Source: Lewinellaceae bacterium (GTDB taxonomy: Bacteria; Bacteroidota; Bacteroidia; Chitinophagales; Saprospiraceae). Taken from it: DNA of 64,000 nt. The notes beneath the pieces were generated by a model. It was not told the DNA's origin. It searched no databases and saw only the letters and a list, made by a program, of their open reading frames with translations. How positions within the stretch are numbered: the stretch's first letter is position 1; every line of letters begins with the position of its first letter. Below, piece by piece: positions 37,109 to 45,958 of the stretch. The position numbers were made by a program, and so were the translations under genes. The stretch is from assembly GCA_020636045.1 (NCBI GenBank), contig JACJYP010000002.1:551108-615107 (forward strand). The letters are read 5' to 3'.

Positions 37109-37942
37109 ATGATGCAAAGCGTACCGCACACTTTCGACGCCTACAATAACAGCAGGGCAGGAAACTCCGGCGACGCCGGAAAAGAAATGTTGAGCGAACA
37201 GCTCCTTTGGAAATTGATCCTGTTAAGCGCTTTGGCATATCTGGTTTGGAGCGACAAGGTTTCCATCGTGCTCGGCTCCGGGCCGGCTGCCGACGCAACC
37301 GAACACCCGGGATCAGGGCAGGTCAGGGCCGCGGCATTCGATCTTTCCGGTCCTGCTAAATCCTTAAATACCCGGCCCGTACCGGAGGTTGTCGTGGAAT
37401 TGCCTTCGGGTGACCTGAAAAATACAACCTTCGCCATCGATCCGGCTTTTGCATTCCGCAACAGCGTAAAACCCGCCGTGGTAGCGTCACGGCTTGAAAA
37501 GTGTGGGGGCTACATAGCACGGTTCGCGCCGGTGGCAGTTGCGGAAATGCACAAATTCGGCATTCCTGCCAGTATTACGCTGGCACAGGGCCTGCTGGAA
37601 AGCGATGCCGGCGAAAGTCACCTGGCTTCCGGCACGAACAACCATTTCGGCATCAAATGTTTTTCAAAAAATTGCAGAAAAGGCCACTGCGTCAATTACA
37701 CCGACGACTCCCATAAAGATTTTTTTGTCCGGTATAGCAGTGCCTGGGGGAGTTACCGGGCGCATAGCGAGCACCTGAAAAACGGTCGCCGGTATCGGAA
37801 TCTGTTCGATTTGCCTCGGGGTGACTATCGATCCTGGGCGCATGGCCTGGCCAAAGCGGGTTATGCAACGGATAAAAAATATGCGGAAAAGATCATCGCC
37901 GTGATCCAGACGCTCGGCCTGGATGCCTATGATAAACAGTGA
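37109..37942 (+). CDS. Membrane-anchored glucosaminidase (GH73-type)
   Basis: It has 277 residues. A short cytosolic N-terminus is followed by one membrane helix (about 32-48). An extracellular linker runs to about 120. A peptidoglycan N-acetylglucosaminidase domain spans about 130-275: LAQGLLESDAGESHLASG with the catalytic Glu, NHFGIKC, and DDSHKDFFVRYSSAWGSYRAH. It remodels the cell wall. It is a single gene, convergent with secG. Similar single-helix glucosaminidases occur in conjugative elements, but no other transfer gene is present here. Confidence 0.9.
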   Translation: MMQSVPHTFDAYNNSRAGNSGDAGKEMLSEQLLWKLILLSALAYLVWSDKVSIVLGSGPAADATEHPGSGQVRAAAFDLSGPAKSLNTRPVPEVVVELPSGDLKNTTFAIDPAFAFRNSVKPAVVASRLEKCGGYIARFAPVAVAEMHKFGIPASITLAQGLLESDAGESHLASGTNNHFGIKCFSKNCRKGHCVNYTDDSHKDFFVRYSSAWGSYRAHSEHLKNGRRYRNLFDLPRGDYRSWAHGLAKAGYATDKKYAEKIIAVIQTLGLDAYDKQ

Positions 37943-37957
37943 ACAGGAGATCAGGGT

Positions 37958-38009
37958 AAATCAAAACGAGACATGGGCCATCCGGATGTGGAAAGGCCCA
38001 TGTCTCGTT
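37958..38009. terminator. Hairpin between glucosaminidase and secG genes
   Basis: Arms AACGAGACATGGGCC (37965-37979) and GGCCCATGTCTCGTT (37995-38009) form a perfect 15-bp stem with a 15-nt loop. On the minus strand it is followed by TTTTGATTT, so it is best placed as the secG terminator, but the symmetric stem could act both ways. Confidence 0.8.
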
Positions 38010-38054
38010 ATATTATACCGGAGATGATCGATCCCGGCCTGAAACGGCTGTCAA

Positions 38055-38324
38055 TTACCGCGACTGGAGCGGAATATCGGCAGGAGTAGCGGGTCCGCCG
38101 CTGCCGACGGTGAGTACAGCGATCACGCAGAGCACGACCAGCGCACCGGCCAGTACCCATGTTGCTTTTTCGATAAAGTCGGTGGAACGCGCCGCGCCAA
38201 ACAACTGTTGGGCCTGGCCGCCGAATGTGGCATCGATGCCACCGCCTTTCGGATTCTGGATCAATACCGCTGCCATGAGCATGACGCTGACACAGGCGAT
38301 CAATACGGCAAGAGTTGATAACAT
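38055..38324 (-). CDS. secG: Preprotein translocase subunit SecG
   Basis: It has 89 residues and two membrane helices (about 4-22 and 54-74), with the short conserved IQNPKGGGIDATFGG cytosolic loop between them. It is the accessory subunit of SecYEG. It is the last gene of a minus-strand run lptE-hypothetical-secG, an order familiar in Bacteroidota. Confidence 0.95.
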   Translation of the reverse strand: MLSTLAVLIACVSVMLMAAVLIQNPKGGGIDATFGGQAQQLFGAARSTDFIEKATWVLAGALVVLCVIAVLTVGSGGPATPADIPLQSR

Positions 38325-38331
38325 CTTCTTT

Positions 38332-39108
38332 CTATTTTTTTAATTTTTCAATTTCGGCCGCAAAGTACGCGCTTTTTTCAGGAAAAGCCAAACCCAATCG
38401 CTCATACATATTTATCGCTTTTTCACGGTAACCCTGTTTGACAAGGAGCCTGGCCAGGGTCTCAGAGATCACATCCTTGTTTTCTGCAATGCTGCGCTCC
38501 GCCAGTTCCTGCGGCGTGAGGCCGTCGGTGTCAGCGGCATCCGCTTCGGACACAGGTGTCTGCGGTGGTTCTTCCACTTCGGGCGGGTCTGTCAGCGCAG
38601 GCGGCTGGAAACGTCCAAACCAGACGGCAAAAGGCATTTCCGGCATCCGATTCGGCTTTTCAACTGCCGGTTCATTCTTTTCCTCCTGGCTGGGTGCTTC
38701 CTCGGGTGCCTGCGGTTCTACGACCGGGGGTGGGGGAGATACGCTCGCTTCTTTTTGGGCTTTGGCGGGTGCGGTCGGCGGCACGAGCGCTTCCAGTTCC
38801 TTTTTGACCGATTGAATGGGTTTTAGTTCGAGCACCGATTCTTCGAAGGCAACAGACACTGCCTGGGGAACCAGTTGGCGGGGAGCGCTCAGAAAAAAGA
38901 GTTGTTTGCGGTCGAGGCTGTAGATGGCAGCCGTTGTCAGCATGCGCTCCGCCTCGGGGTGCTGATCCTGCCGGGCTTTCAGTGCCAGGAGGTAACGCAG
39001 GTTGTGGGCGTATGGATACGCGAGCGCTATCGTCTTCAACTCCTCATAAGAGATCGTAGACAATAACTCCGGGTTGTCCAGCAATTTGAGTAAACGTTCC
39101 TGCGTCAA
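38332..39108 (-). CDS. Hypothetical protein with TPR-like ends and Pro/Glu-rich linker
   Basis: It has 258 residues and no signal peptide. The first 90 residues and last 60 residues are helical, with the C-terminal helix pair (LARLLVKQGYREKAINMYERLGLAFPEKSAYFA) like a tetratricopeptide repeat. The middle (about 110-200) is a disordered Pro/Glu/Ala-rich linker. It sits between lptE and secG, 7 bp before secG. Function unknown. Confidence 0.8.
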   Translation of the reverse strand: MTQERLLKLLDNPELLSTISYEELKTIALAYPYAHNLRYLLALKARQDQHPEAERMLTTAAIYSLDRKQLFFLSAPRQLVPQAVSVAFEESVLELKPIQSVKKELEALVPPTAPAKAQKEASVSPPPPVVEPQAPEEAPSQEEKNEPAVEKPNRMPEMPFAVWFGRFQPPALTDPPEVEEPPQTPVSEADAADTDGLTPQELAERSIAENKDVISETLARLLVKQGYREKAINMYERLGLAFPEKSAYFAAEIEKLKK

Positions 39109-39162
39109 GGGATGTATTTGAAAATAGCGGCGTATCGGCCGGTAAAATAAAGCGTAAGGGGT

Positions 39163-39684
39163 TTACCAGTCATTGAAAAAATAATTGAATATGTCTTCCA
39201 GTAACTGAGGGTAAATGGTCTGTTGCAACAACTGGTCCTGAACACTCAGTAAGTCCGTCTGGCTGGAAAATTCGGCAAAGTGGCTGAAGGATTTTTCTTT
39301 CGGCCACTTGATCTCCTGATTGTCCGTAAGGTTTTCGGCGCTGACCTGCACGACCACGACCAACTGGTTGAGTTCGACCAGTTCGCCCGGCTTGGGGGCT
39401 ACCGGCACCACGCGAAAGTCGACAATTTTTCCCGAAAACTGTACGTCAATGCTGTCGGACCTCAATTTCAGGCGCGTTTCGGAGCGCATTTTGTCTTTCA
39501 ACAATTCCGTGAAATCGACGCCAATGGTCGGCGGCGCATTGTTGGCCGTCGTTTCGAATATCGAGATGGAAAAGGTGTTGACGCGCGGGTCGATCGAAAT
39601 GCCTTTCAAAGTGTAACACCCCGCGAAGAGGGCGCACGACAAACCGCAAAGCAACAGCAAGTGAATTTTCATCGTACTTTTCAT
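39163..39684 (-). CDS. lptE: LPS assembly lipoprotein LptE (Bacteroidota type)
   Basis: It has 173 residues (an ATG at 39672 is an alternative). The lipobox FAGC places Cys near residue 22, followed by YTLKGISI and NTFSISIFETTANN, the hallmark of LptE-family proteins in this phylum. The predicted role is to plug the LptD barrel in LPS export, so it should localise to the outer membrane. It is the first gene of a run with the TPR-like protein and secG. A candidate promoter lies at 39723-39730. Confidence 0.88.
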   Translation of the reverse strand: MKSTMKIHLLLLCGLSCALFAGCYTLKGISIDPRVNTFSISIFETTANNAPPTIGVDFTELLKDKMRSETRLKLRSDSIDVQFSGKIVDFRVVPVAPKPGELVELNQLVVVVQVSAENLTDNQEIKWPKEKSFSHFAEFSSQTDLLSVQDQLLQQTIYPQLLEDIFNYFFNDW

Positions 39685-39722
39685 GGAAAACGCTGCACGG
39701 CCGTTTTCCGATGCTTTTTTGG

Positions 39723-39730
39723 CAAAAGTA
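39723..39730 (-). promoter_or_regulatory. TACTTTTG promoter element for lptE
   Basis: On the minus strand this matches TAnnTTTG, 38 bp upstream of the lptE start. A TTG lies 15 bp further up, shorter than usual spacing. Confidence 0.35.
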
Positions 39731-39744
39731 AACGATAAGAACGT

Positions 39745-40407
39745 TCAAGCCTGTGCCACGGCCTCGAAAAACTTTTCCAATTTTGAGGGGTCCAGGTTCC
39801 CGTTGGTCCGCACACCGCTGCAAAGATCCAGCCCGAAAGGCCCTACGGTGCCGATGGCCTCCCGCACATTTTCGGGGCGAAGTCCGCCTGCCAGAAATAC
39901 CGGCGCTTTCACAGACTCGACGATCCGCCTGCTAAGGCTCCAGTTGTGCGTGCGTCCGGTGCCGCCCAGTTCTTTTACAGACAGTGCGGGATTGCCGCTG
40001 TCGAGCAGCAATGCGTCCACTTCAGGCGCGATGCGGCAGGCTTCATCCACTGACGCCTCATCGGTGACATGGATGACCTGCACCAGTTTTATTCCGGGAA
40101 GAGCCGCGCGGATATCTGCGTATGTTCCTGTCGCCAGCGCGTCCACGATCTGAACGGTGTTGGTAGATACTCTTTGCTGGTGCGCGATGATCAGGCCGGC
40201 ATCTGTTTCGCTGGTCAGCAGAAAAGTGGCTACGGCCGGCGGTACATTGCGCGCGATCGTAGCGATGAGATCGTCTGATATTACACCCGGTCCGCTCGGC
40301 ATGTGGCCGACCAGCCCGAGCGCTGCCGCGCCGAATTCGACGGCCATTCGCGCTTCTTCGAGGCTGCTGATGCAGCAAATTTTTATGCGGGGCATTTTTG
40401 TTTCCAT
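39745..40407 (-). CDS. Phosphoribosylanthranilate isomerase-like TIM-barrel protein (TrpF family)
   Basis: It has 220 residues from ATG 40407 (40395 possible). The first strand is RIKICCISS, with the catalytic Cys of TrpF (Cys11) but a second Cys in place of the usual Gly. The Asp-bearing strand is LLLDSGN, and the C-terminal FLAGGLRPENV and FGLDLCSGVR match the phosphate site. Canonical TrpF catalyses a step of tryptophan synthesis. There are no other trp genes nearby; the gene follows guaA by 13 bp, so it may have a different role. Confidence 0.8.
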   Translation of the reverse strand: METKMPRIKICCISSLEEARMAVEFGAAALGLVGHMPSGPGVISDDLIATIARNVPPAVATFLLTSETDAGLIIAHQQRVSTNTVQIVDALATGTYADIRAALPGIKLVQVIHVTDEASVDEACRIAPEVDALLLDSGNPALSVKELGGTGRTHNWSLSRRIVESVKAPVFLAGGLRPENVREAIGTVGPFGLDLCSGVRTNGNLDPSKLEKFFEAVAQA

Positions 40408-40420
40408 ATCGTCCGAACCT

Positions 40421-41959
40421 TTATTCCCACTCGATCGTCGCAGGAGGCTTGGTGGAAATATCAAAAACGACGCGATTGACGCCTTTTACGTTGTTGATGA
40501 TCTCGCTGCTCACTTCCGCCAGAAAATCATAGGGCAACCGGCTCCATTCCGCCGTCATGCCGTCTGTGGAATTGACAGCGCGCAGGGCTATCGTTTGTTC
40601 GTAGGTGCGCTCGTCGCCCATGACGCCTACCGACTGGATCGGGAGAAGGATCGTGCCGGCCTGCCACACGTCGTCGTACAGGCCGTGTTCGCGTAACTTG
40701 CCGATATAGATCGCATCCGCTTCCTGCAGGATACGCACTTTTTCCGGCGTGATGTCGCCGAGGATGCGGATGCCGAGCCCCGGACCGGGAAAGGGGTGGC
40801 GGTTGAGGATGTTGCCGGGAATGCCCAGTTCCTTGCCCACGCGGCGCACTTCGTCTTTGAAAAGCATGCGCAGCGGCTCCACGATCTTCAGTTTCAGTTT
40901 TTCGGGCAGGCCTCCCACGTTGTGATGGCTTTTGATGGTGACCGAGGGGCCGTGTACGCTGACCGACTCGATGACGTCGGGATAAATGGTGCCCTGGCCG
41001 AGCCATTGAAAATCAGGGTGCGCTTCCGATTCTTCTTCAAATATTTCAATAAACATGCGGCCGATCACCTTGCGCTTTTCTTCCGGGTTGGAAATACCTT
41101 TCAACGCCCCGTAAAAGCGCGCTTTGGCATCTACGCCTTCGATGTTCAGGCCCATGTGCTGGTACGAATCGAGTACATCGGCAAATTCATTTTTTCGCAG
41201 CAGGCCGTTGTCCACGAAAAAGCAGAACAACTGATCGCCGATGGCCCGGTGGAGCAGGGTAGCGGCTACCGTAGAATCCACGCCCCCCGACAAAGCCATG
41301 ATCACTTTTTCCCGGCCAACCTGAACGCGCAGATTTTCCACCGTTTCTTCTACAAAATGCGCAGGTGTCCAGTCGCCCTCGCAATGGCAGATGTCGAGCA
41401 CGAAATTTTTCAGGATCTCGAAGCCTTCCAGGCTGTGGTACACCTCCGGGTGGAACTGGATGCCGTACACGGGATATTCGAAGCGCCCTTCAACCGAGCG
41501 GAACGCCGCATAGGGAATGGTATCCGAATTGCCCAGTACTTCGAAGCCTTCGGGCAGGCGCAGGATGGTGTCGCTGTGGCTCATCCACACCTGTGAGCGT
41601 TTGGAAATACCGGCAAAGAAGGGGTCGTTCGGTGCGTGGTGCTGAAGCATCACCTTGCCGTATTCGCGTTTTTCAGATTGCACGACCTCGCCGCCAAAAT
41701 AATCTGCCGTGAGTTGTGCGCCGTAGCATATCCCCAGCACCGGTTTTTTGCCTGCGATGCGGTCCATGTCGAGCCGCAGGGCGTTGGACCAGCGCACAGA
41801 AAAAGGGCTGCCCGAAAGAATGATGCCGCAGATATCGGGTGTGATCTCAGGCAATTTGTTGTAGGGTACGATCTCGCAATACACGTTCATTTCGCGCACA
41901 CGGCGGGCGATGAGTTGGGTGTATTGGGAGCCAAAATCGAGGATGAGGATCTTTTGCAT
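40421..41959 (-). CDS. guaA: GMP synthase (glutamine-hydrolysing)
   Basis: It converts XMP to GMP. It has 512 residues. The class I amidotransferase half (1-190) contains GICYGAQ with the catalytic Cys and FHPEV with His. The ATP-pyrophosphatase half has the loop [12 protein letters not shown] near residue 225. The dimerisation domain ends [15 protein letters not shown]. It is followed 13 bp later by the TrpF-like gene and preceded by an exact TAnnTTTG element. Confidence 0.98.
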   Translation of the reverse strand: MQKILILDFGSQYTQLIARRVREMNVYCEIVPYNKLPEITPDICGIILSGSPFSVRWSNALRLDMDRIAGKKPVLGICYGAQLTADYFGGEVVQSEKREYGKVMLQHHAPNDPFFAGISKRSQVWMSHSDTILRLPEGFEVLGNSDTIPYAAFRSVEGRFEYPVYGIQFHPEVYHSLEGFEILKNFVLDICHCEGDWTPAHFVEETVENLRVQVGREKVIMALSGGVDSTVAATLLHRAIGDQLFCFFVDNGLLRKNEFADVLDSYQHMGLNIEGVDAKARFYGALKGISNPEEKRKVIGRMFIEIFEEESEAHPDFQWLGQGTIYPDVIESVSVHGPSVTIKSHHNVGGLPEKLKLKIVEPLRMLFKDEVRRVGKELGIPGNILNRHPFPGPGLGIRILGDITPEKVRILQEADAIYIGKLREHGLYDDVWQAGTILLPIQSVGVMGDERTYEQTIALRAVNSTDGMTAEWSRLPYDFLAEVSSEIINNVKGVNRVVFDISTKPPATIEWE

Positions 41960-41996
41960 ACAAGAGATACGGACTTGGGTCCGCCGGAAGAAGGCG

Positions 41997-42004
41997 CAAA
42001 GGTA
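41997..42004 (-). promoter_or_regulatory. TACCTTTG promoter element for guaA
   Basis: On the minus strand this is an exact TAnnTTTG, 37 bp before the guaA ATG. No riboswitch-like structure was recognised in the leader. Confidence 0.45.
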
Positions 42005-42067
42005 GTCCGCCCGGGCATGATTTTAAAGCAGGAGGCAAAGGAAACGTCGACCACGATATGAAAACAG

Positions 42068-42100
42068 AAGGCAATGCGGCGCATCCGGCCGCATTGCCTT
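42068..42100 (-). terminator. Terminator of the NmrA-family gene
   Basis: The perfect 13-bp stem AAGGCAATGCGGC (42068-42080) with GCCGCATTGCCTT (42088-42100) has a 7-nt loop. On the minus strand it is followed by CTGTTTTC. It lies 30 bp past the gene's stop. Confidence 0.75.
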
Positions 42101-42130
42101 TGATAAAATGGAATCCTTGTGCACGGTGTT

Positions 42131-43063
42131 TTACAGTGCCACCGCTTCCCGTTCGCCCGCTGCGAACATTTCTTCGAACTTGTCCTTGTTTTTTGTCAGC
42201 CACTGTTCAAGGGTTTGCATGGACGGATTCAGACCGTAACTTTCGATCAGGTCCATCTGGCGATTGGGGATATAGAGCCGCTGCACTTCGAACATATTGG
42301 CCAGTTCTTCGGCGCCGGGAAAGTCAAGACCGGCATAATCTTCGTGCGGAATGTACTGATAGCGGATATCCCTTCCGAATACCCGGCTCATGATCGCGGC
42401 ATATTCCGCGCAGGGGCGATCTTCGCCGACCGCTCCGACCACGCGGCCAATATATTCTGCCGGGTGTCCGAAGATGGTGGATACGATTCCTCCGATGTCT
42501 TCAGCACTGGCCATGGAGAGTCTGGTATCGCCCTGCGGGAATCCGAATGTGTAATAGTCGCCCCTGCCTTTTTGAAGTGGGATGAAGCCCAGGAAATTTT
42601 CGTAGTAAAACGCCACACGCAAAAATGTAGCGGGCAGTTGCAGGCTTTTAGCATAGCCTTCCAGTTCGGCTTTCAGGTCAAAGTGCGGTACGCGCAAGGC
42701 GCCACCTGTCATACCCTGGTAGTCGGCCAGCGTGCTCAATACGACGTGTTTCACTCCCGAGGAGTGTACCGCTTCGATCAGATTTTTGCCGTGTTTGAAT
42801 TCCTGTTCGAAATGTTCCCAAAAGTTGGTCACGCCGAACACGCCGTAGCAACCTTCCAGGGCCTTTGCCAGACTTGCAGGGTTTCCCATATCTCCCTCGA
42901 CTACTTCTGCACCGGCCTGTTTGAGGGCTTGTGCGCGTTCGGAATCCGGATTTCTGGTGAGGATTCGTACGGAAAAAATTTGCTGGTTCAGCAGGGCATA
43001 TGCGACGCTGCCACCCTGGGCGCCCGTAGCGCCGGTGACCAAAATGATCTGTTTCTGTTTCAT
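42131..43063 (-). CDS. NmrA-family NAD(P)-binding protein
   Basis: It has 310 residues from ATG 43063 (43087 possible). It begins with the Rossmann motif ILVTGATGAQGGSVAYAL and contains AGAEVVEGDMGNPASL and GVFGVTNFWEHF. NmrA-like proteins either act as nucleotide-sensing regulators or as atypical short-chain dehydrogenases; the catalytic Tyr-x-x-x-Lys is not evident, favouring sensing. It is next to an AraC gene on the same strand, a possible regulator. Confidence 0.88.
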   Translation of the reverse strand: MKQKQIILVTGATGAQGGSVAYALLNQQIFSVRILTRNPDSERAQALKQAGAEVVEGDMGNPASLAKALEGCYGVFGVTNFWEHFEQEFKHGKNLIEAVHSSGVKHVVLSTLADYQGMTGGALRVPHFDLKAELEGYAKSLQLPATFLRVAFYYENFLGFIPLQKGRGDYYTFGFPQGDTRLSMASAEDIGGIVSTIFGHPAEYIGRVVGAVGEDRPCAEYAAIMSRVFGRDIRYQYIPHEDYAGLDFPGAEELANMFEVQRLYIPNRQMDLIESYGLNPSMQTLEQWLTKNKDKFEEMFAAGEREAVAL

Positions 43064-43177
43064 TGTTCCAATTTTTGTGTTGTTCATGCGATAAAGGGCT
43101 GGGCCGTTTACAACCGGTACACAGCGATACGAGGAAAAAACAAAAGCAACAACCCGGAAAATCTCGCTTACAGCAGG

Positions 43178-44020
43178 CTATTGAGGCGAGAGGAAGACGG
43201 AGTAAAAAGTCTGGGAAGTAAATTCCGACATAAAAGTCGAGGGCTTGCTTCCCGTGAATTCCCTGAAATCGCGGATGAAATGCGACTGATCGGCATAGCC
43301 GAAATGATACGTGATGTCGATCCAGTTGGCCTTCGGGTGCCGCTGCACGTATTCGAAGGCTTGCCAGAAGCGGATGATGCGGCCGTAGGTTTTGGCGCTC
43401 AGGCCGATCTTGTCCTGAAAAACCCGCTGCAACTGGCGTTTGCTCAGAAAAACCTGCTCCTCCAGATCGCGCATGCGGGGCGTAAAACTGGCCTGCCTGA
43501 TCTGTGCCATGACTTTGTTCAGGTATTGGTGGTTGGTGCTTTGCTGCTCGCGACCTGCCAGAAAGTTGCGGAGAAACCCGACGGCAGCGGCACTGCGCTG
43601 CGCATCATTTTTCGCAACTTTCAGTTGACGGATGTATGCACCCACCTGTGGACCTATAAATGAATTTGCTTCGGCATAATGGCGTGCGATCGGATTGATG
43701 GAGCAGTTGAACAGCTGGGTAAACACTTCCGGTCGAATAGAAATGCCAAACATGGATGCTCCGGCCGGAAAAGTATAATACAGCGGCTCTTTTTTGATCC
43801 CGATCACGTAGGCTTCCGGCAAAAAGACCTGTCCGGCGGGCATGTTGGCCGTCAGACGTTGCGGGGTGGTGTGTACGATAAATTCGACATTGCCGTTGGG
43901 CAAACAACACTGCACGGGTGATATTTCATGCGCCTCTCCTTCCGAAGTACTATACCAAAAGGCATCGATAACCGGGGCAAGATCTGTGGGTACGACGATC
44001 CTGTTCGCATCTATTTTCAT
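43178..44020 (-). CDS. AraC-family transcriptional regulator
   Basis: It has 280 residues. The C-terminal 100 residues form the double helix-turn-helix, with LSKRQLQRVFQDKIGLSAKTY and ITYHFGYADQSHFIRDFREF. The N-terminal domain (DUF6597-like, with QCCLPNGNVEFIVH) probably binds an effector. It lies upstream of the NmrA gene on the same strand with a 114-bp gap. A promoter element is at 44040-44047. Confidence 0.93.
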   Translation of the reverse strand: MKIDANRIVVPTDLAPVIDAFWYSTSEGEAHEISPVQCCLPNGNVEFIVHTTPQRLTANMPAGQVFLPEAYVIGIKKEPLYYTFPAGASMFGISIRPEVFTQLFNCSINPIARHYAEANSFIGPQVGAYIRQLKVAKNDAQRSAAAVGFLRNFLAGREQQSTNHQYLNKVMAQIRQASFTPRMRDLEEQVFLSKRQLQRVFQDKIGLSAKTYGRIIRFWQAFEYVQRHPKANWIDITYHFGYADQSHFIRDFREFTGSKPSTFMSEFTSQTFYSVFLSPQ

Positions 44021-44039
44021 GGCTTTTTAAAATTTTATG

Positions 44040-44047
44040 CAAATGTA
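44040..44047 (-). promoter_or_regulatory. TACATTTG promoter element for the AraC gene
   Basis: On the minus strand this is an exact TAnnTTTG, 19 bp upstream of the AraC start codon. Confidence 0.4.
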
Positions 44048-44099
44048 TCGGCGCACAGGGCTGTGAGGCTTGTAAAAAAACGACGTTTTTCACCTTCAA

Positions 44100-44552
44100 C
44101 TATACCAGGGTCTTCCGGAAACAAACAATGCGGTTGGCTTCTTCAAAACCGCTGCGCTTGTGAAAGAATTGGCTGCCCCTGTTTTGTATTTCCGTATCGG
44201 AGCCCATTTCCCGGCATCCTTTCTGCCGGCACCAGTCTTCCACTGCTGTAAGCAGCATTTTCCCGATTCCGCGTCTGCGGCGAGTTTCCACGACGTAAAT
44301 ACCTTCCAGGTAACCGGCCGGTTGGGTAGCAATGCCTTCTACCGGATCGGTGCGCAACGACACGGTGGCAAATCCCGCATATTGCCCGGGAGCCGTTTCG
44401 CATAAAAAAGCGGCGCCTGAGCCCGATGCAAGGGTTTTTATCCAAAAATTCCGTTCTTCCGCCGCTTCGGCATCAGGCCAGAGTTCGAGGCTGAGTTCAA
44501 CCAGGGGCTGAATGTTTTCCGGGGTCACTGACAGGATGCGGGCTTCTAACAT
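44100..44552 (-). CDS. Aminoglycoside 6'-N-acetyltransferase-like GNAT
   Basis: It has 150 residues from ATG 44552; upstream ATGs in the frame extend across the divergent promoter. It shows the AAC(6') pattern: LSLELWPDAEAAEERNFW near the N-terminus, GYLEGIYVVETRRRRGIGKM (acetyl-CoA loop R-R-R-G-I-G), then GCREMGSDTEIQN and FFHKRSGFEEANRIVCFRK. The SDT/QxFH motifs are those of chromosomal aminoglycoside 6'-acetyltransferases. Its actual acceptor is unknown; resistance should be tested, not assumed. Confidence 0.85.
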   Translation of the reverse strand: MLEARILSVTPENIQPLVELSLELWPDAEAAEERNFWIKTLASGSGAAFLCETAPGQYAGFATVSLRTDPVEGIATQPAGYLEGIYVVETRRRRGIGKMLLTAVEDWCRQKGCREMGSDTEIQNRGSQFFHKRSGFEEANRIVCFRKTLV

Positions 44553-44643
44553 GGCGCAAGTCGGATATATGTCTATAAAATTCGGGAGATCAATGCGGGT
44601 TCCTATAAAGTTAAACATTCGCCATCGTGTTGTCTCAAAAAGG

Positions 44644-44651
44644 TAGATTTG
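44644..44651 (+). promoter_or_regulatory. TAGATTTG promoter-like element before the glycosyltransferase gene
   Basis: Exact TAnnTTTG ending 13 bp before ATG 44665. The upstream TTG (44630-44632) is only 11 bp away, so support is partial. Confidence 0.35.
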
Positions 44652-44664
44652 CAAGCACCTGTCT

Positions 44665-45918
44665 ATGCCGAGCACATATCTCGAACGAAATACATTGTAT
44701 CCTTCGCTCATCGGTCGCGATCCGGAAGCAGGACTTGCGTTGGCGGTGACCATCCCCTGTTTCGACGAGCCTGACCTTCTGAATACATTGCGCTCAATAA
44801 AAAGTTGCACGACGCCTCCCATGCAGACGGAGGTGATCGTGGTTATCAACAACGCCGCAGACGCGCCGCAGGAAATCGTTGGCCAAAACAAGCATACCTA
44901 TCAGGAAGCCCTTGCCTGGGCAGAAGGCCACAACCGCCAGGATATACAATTCGAGATACTATATCTCTCCGAACTGCCGCCCCGGCACGCCGGTGTCGGG
45001 CTGGCTCGAAAAATAGCGATGGACGAAGCAGCTCGGCGACTGGTCGCCGTTGGAAACCCCGCTGGCATCATCACTTGTCTTGATGCCGACAGCCGGGTGC
45101 AGGCAAATTACCTGCAAGCCGTCTGCCGGTATTTTGACGAACACCCCGGCTGCCCGGCTGCAAATATCCACTACGAACATCCGCTGGAAGGCCGTGATTT
45201 CGCTCAGGAGGTTTACGAGGCCATCGTACTTTATGAATTGCACCTTCGCTATTACGTCCATGCATTGCGCCGCGCCGGCCTGCGCGCTGCCACACAGACT
45301 GTCGGGTCGGCGATGGCCGTCCGCGCAGATGCCTATATGGCGCAGGGAGGTATGAATCGCCGTCAGGCAGGCGAAGATTTCTACTTTTTGCACAAGTTCA
45401 CGCCTCTGAGCGGGTTCGGTACCATTACAATGACTACGGTAACTCCTTCGCCGCGGCCGTCGCACCGCGTGCCCTTCGGCACCGGGAAAGTTATTGGACA
45501 AATGATCGAAGGCCGGCCTTTTCTGAGTTATGCGCCGGAGATTTTTGATGATCTGCACGTATTCCTCGGGCAACCGGAGCGCTGGTACGGGCCGGCCGAT
45601 TTTTCCGAAGCCGATCTGGATACGGCCGTTCGCACTTTACCTGAATCCGTCCGGTCATTTTTGCAACAGCAGGGTTTTTCAGCAAAATTGCGCGAACTGC
45701 GCCGGCATTCCGGAAGTGCAGAGACATTTGTAAAGCGTTTTTTTCGCTGGTTCGACCCCTTTCTCGCTATGAAATACGTTCATCATGCCCGCGACCGCTA
45801 TTATCCCGGCGTCCCGGTAGAAACTGCTGCGCGCGCGTTTCTACAATGGCCGACAGAAAATGGAACAGCAAGGGAAATGCTGACAGCATTCAGGGATATG
45901 GATCGACGTGAGGTGTAG
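44665..45918 (+). CDS. Family 2 glycosyltransferase
   Basis: It has 417 residues. The GT-A fold shows LALAVTIPCFDEPDLL near residue 23, EVIVVINNA, the DxD site CLDADSRV, and GGMNRRQAGEDFYFLHK near 230. The C-terminal 150 residues are helical with no membrane span, so this is a soluble transferase. The donor and acceptor are unknown. It is flanked by a GNAT gene and miaE, neither in the same strand orientation. Confidence 0.88.
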   Translation: MPSTYLERNTLYPSLIGRDPEAGLALAVTIPCFDEPDLLNTLRSIKSCTTPPMQTEVIVVINNAADAPQEIVGQNKHTYQEALAWAEGHNRQDIQFEILYLSELPPRHAGVGLARKIAMDEAARRLVAVGNPAGIITCLDADSRVQANYLQAVCRYFDEHPGCPAANIHYEHPLEGRDFAQEVYEAIVLYELHLRYYVHALRRAGLRAATQTVGSAMAVRADAYMAQGGMNRRQAGEDFYFLHKFTPLSGFGTITMTTVTPSPRPSHRVPFGTGKVIGQMIEGRPFLSYAPEIFDDLHVFLGQPERWYGPADFSEADLDTAVRTLPESVRSFLQQQGFSAKLRELRRHSGSAETFVKRFFRWFDPFLAMKYVHHARDRYYPGVPVETAARAFLQWPTENGTAREMLTAFRDMDRREV

Positions 45919-45958
45919 GTTGATGAATTCCCTGTAAAAGCAACTGATACAGGATAAC

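Noticed and set aside
37109..37942. Glucosaminidase as a sign of a conjugative element
   Set aside because: No transfer, relaxase or integrase gene lies nearby; neighbours are housekeeping genes.
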